A stretch of DNA of 64,000 nt from Bigelowiella natans CCMP2755 (lineage: Eukaryota; Cercozoa; Chlorarachniophyceae): positions 23,991 to 87,990 of the forward strand of contig ADNK01003343.1 in NCBI GenBank assembly GCA_000320545.1. Direction: 5' to 3'. The notes under the pieces were generated by a model. It saw only the letters and a program-made list of their open reading frames with translations, did no database searches and was not told the origin of the DNA. The translations under genes and the position numbers were made by a program. Position 1 is the stretch's first letter, and each line of letters opens with the position of its first letter. Below are positions 12,385 to 22,900 of the stretch, piece after piece.

Positions 12385-15300
12385 GATTCTCACCACTATT
12401 ACAACCACCACCATCACCACCACCGTCTCACACGGTCGTATGTTGCATTATTTTAAGTATAAGCTCCAACAGGGGATCATTGTCCCGCACCTGTTGGGGC
12501 CCAGGGCGGAAGGTGTGCAGACATTGAAGATATCTAGCAATTCATCCATATCGGTAGCACCATACGCATCAATCGCACTGGTTGCTTCGTGAATTGCACG
12601 CAAGCAGGCGGGATGAGCTTCATCGTAGTCCCTGGTCACAATGTCACTCCATGTGAATGCATCGACACCATGAGCCTCCCACGCGTCCCTGTCGTAGTAG
12701 CCAATCGGTGCGGATGATGCCAGTGCGCCCACCACTGCCTCGGGATGAGAAACTCGGAGAAACCTACCGGAGATTGCTTAGTATGTAGCAGCGTAGCTAA
12801 GGGGGAACCACGTCTCAGCGAGAAATCATGTTACATTCTCCCTCTCTCCTGATTCTCGAGGTATAAAACAATTTACGTTGTTAGAGTTCCCCCGTATGAA
12901 CCGCCGAAGGCGACAACAGGGCAGTTGGCAGCCCCGAGCTTGGTCGATTTGATGTGAGATAGCAATTCAACGTAATCCTCGATCACCTGGTTGGTGACAA
13001 TCGATCGTAGCAGGAAAAGTGAGTTTTCCCCGGGTTACTCGCAATGTATCATCCATCTAGTCTAATCCTTCCACCTGTTCAGTCGTTAAGTAGACAAAAT
13101 TTGCGCTTTCAAAGGAGCTCGGACCGAAAGGGAGACTCTTCCCGTCTTCGTTTGGGAATGAAGGGGAGGGGAGAGGAGAAGGTCGACGAAAAATCAGCCA
13201 ACAACGTCGTGGATAGATAAAAAACACATGAAATAGGTTTTGAGAATTAGTAGTCGTACAATATCGTTCCTCAGGGAAGAGCAACAGCGCCCCCCATTTG
13301 GGAGCTAGCACGTTAATCATGAAGCCGTTGGCCTCCCAGAATGCATCAATCGGACCCTCATTGCCCGTATACAGCAAAATTGGGCCCCTGCAGCCATTCT
13401 TCAGTCTTCCTCTGCCATCCCAATTCTCCTCGTTCAATAGGAACCTCTGAGGCCATCTCTACGCGCATTCGAGCATCTATTCAGATCATGGGTGTAGCGC
13501 GTACCACTACGCGGGCACAAGTCACGTGCGACAACAAAGGGGTTGTCGCGGATATAGAATATAGATAACGTAGATATTAATACAGCATAGGCACGTGGGT
13601 TCCGGCGGGACTCATGGCAGCACACCGGAAGTGTGCTGCCCCACGTGCGGCGGCATTCGCGAAAGCTTCGCGAATGATTACGCAGTGCACGATTTAATAA
13701 AAATATAATCTTTAATAAAAATAAACACAACTCTTCAAAAGGAAGCAAACGTGCCTTTCCCCCCCCCTGCCTACTTGTGCACGTAGCGCCTCGGCCTGTG
13801 AACACCTTACGCGCAACAACCTTTGGCTTCCACACACGGGAAACGATTTGACTAACAATGTCACAGCAGCTAGAAGAACAGCAGGACTTTGGCTCGCAGG
13901 CCGTGCAAGGGCACGAGCAGAAACAGGAAAGGAAGGGCGATACGGACGCTAAGGAAGGAGGAGGAACACCTCCACAGGCACCGCCGGGACCAGCACCCGG
14001 GATTAAGAAAGCAGATGCAGCAGCAGAGGCACTGGAGAACTTCTACGAGGCGGACGACGAGGACGTGGCCGCCGAAAGCAAGAAGGTCGTAATGGCATTA
14101 CGAGCCTTGCGACCCAGGGCGAGCAACTACGCCAAACTGAAAGTATCGATAGAATACAAGTATCAGACACATGATGTTTGGGCAGCTATCATGCAGGACA
14201 TCATGGATTACGAAGCAGACTTACCTCCAGAGTGGGCAGCTTTGTTTAGGAACGACGGGGGTCTGGGCGCCTCGCGGGGGACGACCCAGAGCACCGTCAA
14301 GCAGCAGCAGCCGGTACAGCGGAACACCCAGTTCATGTCTGTTAAAACAGCACCGGTTATGATAACGAAATACAACGGGAAAAGAGGTGAGGCAAGGAGG
14401 TGGTGGAAGAACGCTAGGAGTATACTCTGCGACTTTACCCCTAACCCCACCGAAAACGACAAGCTCAAATGGCTAGCTATAATAAAGCAAGCCATGGACC
14501 TTTACGAGACAGGCAGGACCCGGATCAGGCAGCTAGAGAAAATACACACTACAGTTAGTGGGCTACGAGACGTTGAGGCGATAATGAAGGCTTTTGTAAA
14601 TGAACAGGATGCTAACTCCCTACCCCAGGCTATTAGAAAATACAGAGCAATGATGCAGCATGAGAGAGAACCTGTTAGAGACTTTGCCACGCGCTTCCAG
14701 GATATGATCGACGAACTACATGATTTTAATTACAACACAGGTGATGATCAGGCAAGGTTTGAAGAGTTCAAGTTAAAGATAAAGGAATCCACTTACGTTA
14801 CGGAGAAAGGCTACACCACGATGGAGGCAGCAGTGCAGGCTATATCCCTACGCGAGCAGGAGCAGGACCGCAAGTTTACCAGCCCTAAGGTACCTGGCAT
14901 AGGAAACATTAACGCTATTAAGCCGCAGCGAGACTGGTACAAGGACAGGGAAGGTAACCGACGTTGCGGATACTGCTCACGTAAAGGGAAACACACCGCT
15001 AAAGACTGCAGAGACAGGAAAGAAGGACGACCCAGGATGACGATCAGGCAGCTCAACGAACACTACGAGAAGTTAAAGAGAAAGAAAGGCAGAGGACAAG
15101 GATATAACAACAGCAAATGGCAAGGCAGCAACAACGGGAAGAACAATAAATATAAGAACAAAAAGCAGAACAGTATCAATGCTATACAGCAGCAGATAAA
15201 CGGAATATTAGATCACCTTAAGCAGGCGCCGACGAAGACAGCAGTACCAGCAACGCAGGACCAAGACAAGCCCATGACCCTAGACGACATAAAGAACTTA

Positions 15301-18300
15301 GGAGTATGCAACATTAATGACGAAGACGCTAACAGGACTATCAAAGTTGCTATGACCAAGGTTAAAGTTAAAGACAGCTACGGAGACTACAAGAAACTAC
15401 CTGCCCTTTGGGATAGTGGCAGCATGCCGAAGTCCTTCATAAGCCTAAGCACAGTAAGAAGGTTAGGACTATTGGATCAAGTGACTAAGAAAGAACGTAA
15501 ATATGCTCAAGCAGACGGAAGCTCTTCCATGAAGACCGTCGGTGAGCTAATGCTAAAGCTACAGATACCTGGCAGCGACGCGGAGACCCAAATCAAGACC
15601 CGAGTAGCCATGACTTTATCCATGGAACTACTCCTCGGACAGGATGCCCTAGAAAAATTAGGGGGGATCATATCATTCTACAATCACAAGATATACTTTG
15701 CTAAGTTGCCAAAGAAGTCAGGCAGGACCATCAGCCAGAACATGATACGGCTTGACGAGTGGACCTCTGAGTCAAGCGTTAATGCGTTAGAGTTTATGGA
15801 CCTAGCGGACAACAAGCTACCTACACCTACCGAGCTACGGAAGAAGAACCCCGGCAAGACCATCCGACAGATAACGGAGCTACTGGACAAGACCCCCCCA
15901 GCTGATGATTGGGATATCGACAAAGGCAAAAAGTACATTAATAAAATATTAAACGAGAAGTACTCTGACATCACCAAGCCGACGACGAAGCCCTCCAGCA
16001 AGCTTACCCCAGTAAAGATCGAGCTAAAGAAGGGATACGAAGAGTGCATCATCAATGACCCAGAACATAGGCGACCGGAAGCGGACTGGGAAAAGATAGA
16101 GTGGCAGATCAATGAATGGGCAAAGGAAGGGAAGATAGAGCCAAGCAACTCACCATGGAACGTGAGACATGTGCTAGCTAAGAAACCTACTTACCCTTTC
16201 TTCCGCCTGGCGCACAACTTCATCCGCCACAACCGAGTAATAAAGAGGATCCAGACACCTACACCAAGGATAGATGACGTTATTGAACACGTCATAGGAT
16301 ACAAATACTACTCTTCCCTAGATAAAAATGAATCATACATGCAGACACCCATCCACAAAACCTCCCGCCCCATTACCGCGTTCTCCAGCAGGCACAGGAA
16401 GTGGCACTTCGTCGTATTCCCTTACGGCCTAAGCATATCAGGGGATGCGTTCAGTAGTCAGAACTACAGGGCATACACACATGATGGGATGGCGTCTGTG
16501 TTGTGGGTGTTTGTGTTTGTGTATGTGGATGATGACATAATATGTACCAACACAGTCGTCGCTCAGATCTTCCTCCTGGAAAATATATTTATTAGGTTTG
16601 CACACTTCGGTTTTACTATTAGACTGCAGAAGTGTACATTCCTAGCTACAAGAATCAAGTGGTGTGGATATTACCTGGAGCAAGGCCGCATCACCCCAAA
16701 CCCCGAGAAAGTAGCAGCACTACAGCAAGCCCCTAAACCTAAGAATGCAAAGGAGTTAAAGTCATTCTTGCAGACTGCAGCTTGGATACTACGTAGGTTC
16801 TCCCCTACCTACGCTAGGACTGCAGCTGCTTTTACTACTGCTTACCGGAAGGAGAACTCTGTAGGCCTCAGCTTCGCTAAGGTGTGGGCCAAGGCTGGCC
16901 TTGATGCCCACTTCGATAACCTAATAAAGTTATGCAGCAACACCCTATTGAATGCTAAGCTAGACACTACTAGACCAGCTACCCTATGGACAGACTGGTC
17001 TAAGCTAGGTATGGCTGCTGTACTTACCCAAGACCAGCAGATCATACGGGTGTGGGGCAGGGCCTGCACAGCAGCTGAGGCCAAGTACAGCCCTACAAAA
17101 GGAGAGTATAAAGCCATGACTGAGGCGCAGAGGAAACTAAGATACTACCTGCTGTCGGTGCCCAGCTTCACCTTAATGACTGACCACAAGCCCCTCCTAG
17201 GCATCGACCGCAAGCTCGAAGCGCCTAACGATGAGTATGCAGCTATGAGGGCGGACACGGAAGAGTTTAGGGACAAGAGGACAGTGGTCTACGCACCAGG
17301 AGACAAGCAGCTTGCTGACTATTTCAGCAGGCTGTTCGAAAAGAAAGTCCCTACCCAGGTCACCCCTATGGTTAACGCGATTACCTTCGAGGACGGCGAC
17401 TTCCTGCCTGAGCCAGAGGAGCTCCAGCACCTTCAAGAACACCTGGATAAATACAAACACAAGCATGAGGTACTTAGTGATAGGATATATGTATACACTA
17501 ATAATGTTAGGCGTACCTACGTGCCACGGCGGACCAGGGGAGCCCTTCTCTTTACCGCCCATGGACCTGCACACGTAGGAGAAAACCATATCACTGCTCT
17601 ACTCTACCATTACTACTGGCCCTACAAGCTAAAAGAGATAAGGACATACCTGCGTGGCTGCAGGTGCTCCAGCTTGAAGGCGGCAGGCGTCGCCACCAAG
17701 GAGTCCAGCAAGAGCCGTGCATCTAAGAAAATCAAAGCAAGGAACTTCTTAGATATCGTGCAAATTGATGTTTATAAGTACGATGGCTATCACTACCTTA
17801 CCTTCGTTGATGTGGCCACTGGAAAGTGCTGGGTTAAAAAGATTATCAAGGTCAACGTTGCTAAGAAGAACAAAGGCTTATATAAGCAGAGGCTTACTAA
17901 CTGCTACCGTACCTGGGAGTCTGAGCTCCAGGCTATCCCTGATGAAGTTAGCATAAACAAGATACCAAAGAAGTTACATGTGGATAATGAGACCTCTCTT
18001 CTACAGCTACCACACCCTAATATTGATGCCTCACCTGTATACTATGCCCAGTCCAACTCCAAGGTAGAGCGACTCCACCGCACCTTGGCCAACCTAAGCA
18101 GGATAAATAGCACCACACCAGACAAGATACAAGGGTTAGTAAACGACACCTTCACGTCTGGGGGAGGTATCAAGGATAAGGAGAGGGAAGAAGGCGACGA
18201 CAACGACGACGATACCGAGAGCGAAGACGAGAAGGTCCCGTACGATGGCCGAGTTCTAAAGGAAGGACAGTATGTTAGGGCCAAGGTAAATCTGAGATCG

Positions 18301-19393
18301 AGAAATAAACAAGACCCCTTCTGGGGTGGCGTTGCAAAGGTTACCGAGAGGAAGGGGAGGAAGCAGTACTACATCTATGATGGGAACAGGGTCACCTTGC
18401 GCCACATCAGTCACCTAAAGAATTATGATATCGGTGAGAAGCTCCTAGAGGATGTTAAAGTAAACCCTACTGTGTGGGAGCGAGCAATGCCTTGTTTAGG
18501 ACCCCGACCTAAGTTCGATGTGGAATATGGAAACAATAAGGTCAGGGTGAACGACGATTGGCGCATGAAGATTGTCTATCTAGGCTACCCTGGATTACGA
18601 AATATGGAGAGGGTAGCTATGAAAATAAAGGACGGAAAATATCAGCTACTCTACCTAGCTGTTCCCGACTTACCCTTTGAGCACTGGTATAAGGTCCTGG
18701 GGGACCTTGATGCAGAGGGCTGGTATGGACACGAACCTAAGGACGAAGGTGAGTTCTGGGTAAGCGACAAAGGAGATAAGGTTAGAGAGGAATCTATTAC
18801 CTGGTGGTTGGTGAAGTTCCGAAAGCGATGAAGGTCTAAGGGAATAAGGAAGGAAGGAAGGAGCAACGTGACTTGGGGGAGGTGTAGCGCGTACCACTAC
18901 GCGGGCACAAGTCACGTGCGACAACAAAGGGGTTGTCGCGGATATAGAATATAGATAACGTAGATATTAATACAGCATAGGCACGTGGGTTCCGGCGGGA
19001 CTCATGGCAGCACACCGGAAGTGTGCTGCCCCACGTGCGGCGGCATTCGCGAAAGCTTCGCGAATGATTACGCAGTGCACGATTTAATAAAAATATAATC
19101 TTTAATAAAAATAAACACAACTCTTCAAAAGGAAGCAAACGTGCCTTTCCCCCCCCCTGCCTACTTGTGCACGTAGCGCCTCGGCCTGTGAACACCTTAC
19201 GCGCAACATGGGGAGAAGTTGGGTTACTTGCTGGTTAGTGCGTGCGTACCCTCTGAGATGCTGCATCGAAATGATCCAACGTTTGGTTGAAGTATAACTC
19301 CTTGTAGGCGGGGAACGAGCCGGCGCAGAGCTCCAGAAAGGATGCAACAACAATGAGGGAGCGGAGGACGACATCATTGGAAGGGGCTGTCAT
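11103..19393 (-). CDS. S28 serine carboxypeptidase (prolylcarboxypeptidase/DPP7-like), secreted or lysosomal
   Basis: S28 enzymes cleave Pro-X bonds at protein termini in the secretory or lysosomal lumen. Seven exons join in phase: 19393-19250, 13446-13260, 13145-13075, 12986-12877, 12763-12491, 12095-11905, 11578-11103. They total 483 residues, the usual family length. A hydrophobic signal peptide (LRSLIVVASFLELCAGS) is followed by FNQTLDHFD, then GPILLYTGNEG, then RYYGKSLPFG, and the nucleophile motif GGSYGG (exon 4). Next come GALASSAPI and PAWPVNYTC, the catalytic Asp region WSNGALDPW, and the catalytic His region GAHHLDLR. The triad is complete and no frame break is seen, so the gene looks functional although intron 1 (13447-19249, 5.8 kb) contains a complete retrotransposon in antisense orientation. 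The join between exons 5 and 6 is the least certain, as family members often have more residues there. Confidence 0.87.
11667..11740. repeat. compound (CA)n(TA)n microsatellite in an S28 gene intron
   Basis: About 17 CA units followed by about 18 TA units, lying in the intron between S28 exons 11905-12095 and 11103-11578. Confidence 0.95.
13493..13818 (+). repeat. 5' LTR of the Ty3-like element
   Basis: It reads as identical to 18883-19208. It carries several AATAAA-type signals in its second half. It also holds nested inverted repeats: arms 13591-13599 / 13640-13648, perfect 10-bp arms 13616-13625 / 13631-13640, and a 9-bp-arm palindrome at 13655-13675. Confidence 0.95.
13858..18831 (+). 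CDS. Ty3/gypsy-like gag-pol polyprotein, 1657 residues
   Basis: A single open frame encodes capsid and enzymes for retrotransposition. Visible order: gag-like helical region; zinc knuckle CGYCSRKGKHTAKDC (about residue 365; C-x2-C-x5-H-x4-C, one residue longer than the usual spacing); protease LWDSGS (about 520); reverse transcriptase with VYVDDDI (about 890) and LDKNESYMQ at the first catalytic block, where LD..GY.Q is typical; RNase H with LWTDWSK, TDxS as in the family; integrase with an HxxxH and CxC finger (CxxC expected), then VQIDVYKYDG, HVDNE and SKVERLHR. The spacing between the second Asp and the Glu of the DDE set is about 27 residues instead of about 35. The frame is intact, and the odd finger and spacing point to a divergent lineage. 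A long C-terminal extension follows the integrase. Confidence 0.9.
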   Translation: MSQQLEEQQDFGSQAVQGHEQKQERKGDTDAKEGGGTPPQAPPGPAPGIKKADAAAEALENFYEADDEDVAAESKKVVMALRALRPRASNYAKLKVSIEYKYQTHDVWAAIMQDIMDYEADLPPEWAALFRNDGGLGASRGTTQSTVKQQQPVQRNTQFMSVKTAPVMITKYNGKRGEARRWWKNARSILCDFTPNPTENDKLKWLAIIKQAMDLYETGRTRIRQLEKIHTTVSGLRDVEAIMKAFVNEQDANSLPQAIRKYRAMMQHEREPVRDFATRFQDMIDELHDFNYNTGDDQARFEEFKLKIKESTYVTEKGYTTMEAAVQAISLREQEQDRKFTSPKVPGIGNINAIKPQRDWYKDREGNRRCGYCSRKGKHTAKDCRDRKEGRPRMTIRQLNEHYEKLKRKKGRGQGYNNSKWQGSNNGKNNKYKNKKQNSINAIQQQINGILDHLKQAPTKTAVPATQDQDKPMTLDDIKNLGVCNINDEDANRTIKVAMTKVKVKDSYGDYKKLPALWDSGSMPKSFISLSTVRRLGLLDQVTKKERKYAQADGSSSMKTVGELMLKLQIPGSDAETQIKTRVAMTLSMELLLGQDALEKLGGIISFYNHKIYFAKLPKKSGRTISQNMIRLDEWTSESSVNALEFMDLADNKLPTPTELRKKNPGKTIRQITELLDKTPPADDWDIDKGKKYINKILNEKYSDITKPTTKPSSKLTPVKIELKKGYEECIINDPEHRRPEADWEKIEWQINEWAKEGKIEPSNSPWNVRHVLAKKPTYPFFRLAHNFIRHNRVIKRIQTPTPRIDDVIEHVIGYKYYSSLDKNESYMQTPIHKTSRPITAFSSRHRKWHFVVFPYGLSISGDAFSSQNYRAYTHDGMASVLWVFVFVYVDDDIICTNTVVAQIFLLENIFIRFAHFGFTIRLQKCTFLATRIKWCGYYLEQGRITPNPEKVAALQQAPKPKNAKELKSFLQTAAWILRRFSPTYARTAAAFTTAYRKENSVGLSFAKVWAKAGLDAHFDNLIKLCSNTLLNAKLDTTRPATLWTDWSKLGMAAVLTQDQQIIRVWGRACTAAEAKYSPTKGEYKAMTEAQRKLRYYLLSVPSFTLMTDHKPLLGIDRKLEAPNDEYAAMRADTEEFRDKRTVVYAPGDKQLADYFSRLFEKKVPTQVTPMVNAITFEDGDFLPEPEELQHLQEHLDKYKHKHEVLSDRIYVYTNNVRRTYVPRRTRGALLFTAHGPAHVGENHITALLYHYYWPYKLKEIRTYLRGCRCSSLKAAGVATKESSKSRASKKIKARNFLDIVQIDVYKYDGYHYLTFVDVATGKCWVKKIIKVNVAKKNKGLYKQRLTNCYRTWESELQAIPDEVSINKIPKKLHVDNETSLLQLPHPNIDASPVYYAQSNSKVERLHRTLANLSRINSTTPDKIQGLVNDTFTSGGGIKDKEREEGDDNDDDTESEDEKVPYDGRVLKEGQYVRAKVNLRSRNKQDPFWGGVAKVTERKGRKQYYIYDGNRVTLRHISHLKNYDIGEKLLEDVKVNPTVWERAMPCLGPRPKFDVEYGNNKVRVNDDWRMKIVYLGYPGLRNMERVAMKIKDGKYQLLYLAVPDLPFEHWYKVLGDLDAEGWYGHEPKDEGEFWVSDKGDKVREESITWWLVKFRKR
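18883..19208 (+). repeat. 3' LTR of the Ty3-like element
   Basis: Direct copy of the 5' LTR with no difference found by eye. It is preceded by a polypurine tract (about 18875-18882) and followed by the TGGG target duplication. Confidence 0.95.
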
Positions 19394-19922
19394 GGTGCCT
19401 ATTCGGACGAGCCTTGCCAATCTTCAGAGACTCTGCAGTGATGCAACTCATAATCTCGGAGACTATTCAGAGATGCAACTCATAATCTCGGAGACTCTCC
19501 TACATAGCGCCGCTGGAACGAAAAAAACCCGGCGGGAAATTATTCTTTTCACAGGAGCTGTTCTTCTGTCTTTTTGTGTTCGTGTTTTTTTCGTCCACAT
19601 ACTACTACTCGTAGATCAGTTTCAGATAAAAAACGCACAAACATGATTGATAAGTTACACCATGAGATTTATATCGGTAAAAATCTGGTGAAATCACCAA
19701 TTTCCATCCGATGGATACGGATCCGCTGTCCGCCTACGTAGCATCTTCGAAATGCCGCAGCGAGAAGTTTACAAGTGATGCCCGCAAATATTTGAGAGCG
19801 ACCTCGTGATTCGAGTTGCCGACAGTTTTTGGAGTTACGTCGTCTCTTCGGCATAATCCGTCACGGCGTTTTGCTCATTGGTCTCGCCCCTACCTACCTT
19901 GCTAAGTATTTCTATTGGCTAA
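19394..19922. promoter_or_regulatory. divergent intergenic region with a 24-bp direct repeat
   Basis: 529 bp separate the start codons of the S28 gene (-) and the carbonic anhydrase (+), so both promoters should be here. A 24-bp sequence at 19441-19464 recurs at 19473-19496. No core promoter motif is obvious. Confidence 0.4.
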
Positions 19923-22900
19923 ATGATGTTCCCCTACTCAGGAAATTTTCGGATGCAGCGAGCTTTAACTCTGCTAGCATGCGGTCTTGCGACCGTATCT
20001 GCGTTTGACAGTGTTGCGCAAGTTGACGGAACGGTAACGATCGAAGGAACAAGCACCGCAACAAGTTACAACTACAAGGCGGACAAAGGACCTGCAGTAT
20101 GGCACAATTTAGATACGGCATGGGCGGTAAGTCAGCCAAGTCCCCAATTTGGATCAGATTCGACATGAATGGGCATTTTTACAGATTTGCCAGAGTGGAA
20201 CAGAGCAGTCTCCCATTGACATCGACGCTACTCAAACAGTTACTGGAGTTAACACCCCTATCGTGTTCACTTATGGTCTTGCCACTGGATTTTCTGTGAA
20301 GAACAATGTAAGCACCATCACTTTCAAGATATGTATTTGCCAAGTATGAATGAGTTATCGTTCCCGCAGGGCAAAACATTGGTCTTCAACAACCTGTCTC
20401 CGAATTCCTTAAGCATCGCTGGCAGTACCTTCAATCTGGTCAACATTCACATGCATTCTCGGTCGGAGCACACCATTAATGGAGGAAGTTTCCCGGTAGA
20501 AACTCTTATAATTTTTACTCTACTGAAGTATACAAGTATTAGTTGCAATTGACGCAATGGGTGAGAGTAATGATAAAACTGAAGTTATACCTTTTGCTCA
20601 TCATTTACCGAATTGAATCTGGATAGGTATATCTGGATAATATAATGTTTACTTCATATGCTAATTCATCGAAAGGACGAAGAATAAGAATTTTTTTTGG
20701 AATATGTATAACACAAGATTCTAAGAGAGAGTAACGAATATGACCAATATCGCTCGAAAATTGTTTCATGAATCGAATTCTCACTTTCACGACAGATTGA
20801 GATCCACTTTGTGCATGCGGATGCGAACGGAGCCCTTCTTGTTGTCGGTGTGATGGCAAAGGAAGGAGCTGCAAACCCAGCTTTCCCTCTCGATGATCGC
20901 CTGAAGCAGATCTTTCCTGACGCAGTTGGAACTACCTACTCGCAACCTACCTATGGGCTAAATCTCACTGCTCTCCTCCCTACCACGCAAACCTACTACC
21001 ACTACAACGGTTCCCTCACAACACCACCATGCTCGCAGGACGTCCGCTGGCATGTGATGCAGAACGAGATTACCTTTTCCAGTTCACAGATGAGTATCTT
21101 GATCAAGGCTCTGGAAGGTCTTGCTTACGCAGGGGAAAATGGCGAGACTAATCGTCCTGTGCAGCCCCTCAATGGCCGAACTGTGTATGTTGGGGTAATA
21201 ATCGAAGCTAGCCATTTGTCGAGATTCCCCTCCCCTTCCAATATTTTTGTGGTTGGTCATTAATCATTTGCACTTTCACGCTCCGCAGCTTTTTGATGCG
21301 TCATAAGAAATATGTCCTCATCACAAATAATATCGCATAATTCAACAGCAATCCCCTTATGGCCTCCGGCCTTCCACAAGTCCAACTGGCGGATCTTCCG
21401 GAACAGCTCCAACGCAGACTGTTGGATTGCTAAAATTCGACGCTATCTCCTCCTCCAGATCTTACGACTGGAAATTGGGTGTCAATGGGCCTGCAAATTG
21501 GAGCTCTTTCGCGACGGTGTGTGGAAATGGGGTGAGGCAGTCTCCGATTGACATCGACGTTAGTCAGGTGCAGACTGGAATTACCACCCCTGTTTCGTTC
21601 AGCTACTCAAATCCAAACGCGATCGTCATCAACGACGGGAAAACTGTGAAGTTTGATCTCTCGGGTACTGGATACGTTGATATTGGGAGCCTGCGATGCA
21701 ACCTACTTCAAGCACACTTGCATCATTCTTCGGAGCATCTCCTCAATGGTGGAAGTTTCCCTATGGAAATGCATTTTGTACATCAATGCCCCTCAAACGG
21801 ACAGTACGCTGTCTTGGGAGTGTTTATCGTCGAAGGTGCTGCTAATGCGGCTTTTTCAGACGTTCGTCAGTTCAAACAGATGATCCCCGGAGACAAAGGC
21901 ATTACGCAAACATTTAGCTTTCAGATTGCTAATATGCTTAGCCTGTTCCCAACCGACCGCACCTTCTACCACTATAAGGGTTCCCTCACCACTCCTCCGT
22001 GCACAGAGGCTGTTGAATGGCATGTCTTCAAGAACCCGATTACCTTCTCTAAAGATCAGATGGAGGTGATGCTGAAGCGGCTCAAAAATCTGAAGTATGC
22101 AAGTGAGACTGGACTTACGAATCGCCCAGTTCAGCCCCTTAACAACCGCATAGTTTATCAAGGATACCCATTCCCAGTAGACCCAGCCGTGAACACCACT
22201 GGGCCATTCGTCCCAGGACCAGAGCCCCCACAGGCAGTCGGAACTGTAGTTGTCGAGGGAGTCGATCCATCAAAAATAGAATATAACTACGATGACACCG
22301 ACAAGGGACCTGCGAGGTGGCACACTTTAAACTCGGCCTGGGCTATCTGCCAAAGTGGGCTTCAGCAGTCGCCTATCGACATCATCCAGAAGGATGTGGT
22401 GCAAGGTGTCTCTACTCCCATGGTTTTCAACTATGGTCCGTCACCGTACTCTGTGAAAAACACCGGAACTTCCCTCGTTTTCGATTTCTCTTCCGTCAAC
22501 AACACCGTCACCATCGGCGGACGCATGTGGACCCTTGTCCAGTTCCACATGCACACGCTCTCTGAGCACGCTTTCAACGGCGGGCTGTTCCCCATGGAAA
22601 TCCACTTCGTGCATGCTGACCATTTGGGAAACCTTGCCGTTCTTGGCGTGCAGGTGATAGAAGGAGCTCACAATCCTACGTTTGACTCTGCCGGGCGCTT
22701 AGCACAAATCATGCCAGATACATATGGAGTGAAGTACAAGACAAGTGAGACTTTTGTACTCGACAACCTTTTCCCCGCTTCCAAGAGTTTCTATCATTAC
22801 ATGGGATCGCTCACAACTCCGCCTTGTTCGGAAAACGTCGTTTGGCACGTCTTCAAAAACCCCATCGAAATGTCCACTGCACAGCTCGATGTCTTCCTCA

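Larger units (their letters stand above)
13493..19208 (+). mobile_element. intact Ty3/gypsy-like LTR retrotransposon, 5716 bp
   Basis: Two 326-bp direct LTRs (13493-13818 and 18883-19208), starting TGTAGC and ending CAACA, flank one long gag-pol frame. A 4-bp direct duplication TGGG (13489-13492 and 19209-19212) marks the insertion. A TGG-starting segment (about 13824-13840) lies 5 bp inside the 5' LTR as a possible primer-binding site. A purine tract ending GGGGGAGG abuts the 3' LTR. The element sits in intron 1 of the S28 peptidase gene, opposite to its transcription. Confidence 0.93.
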
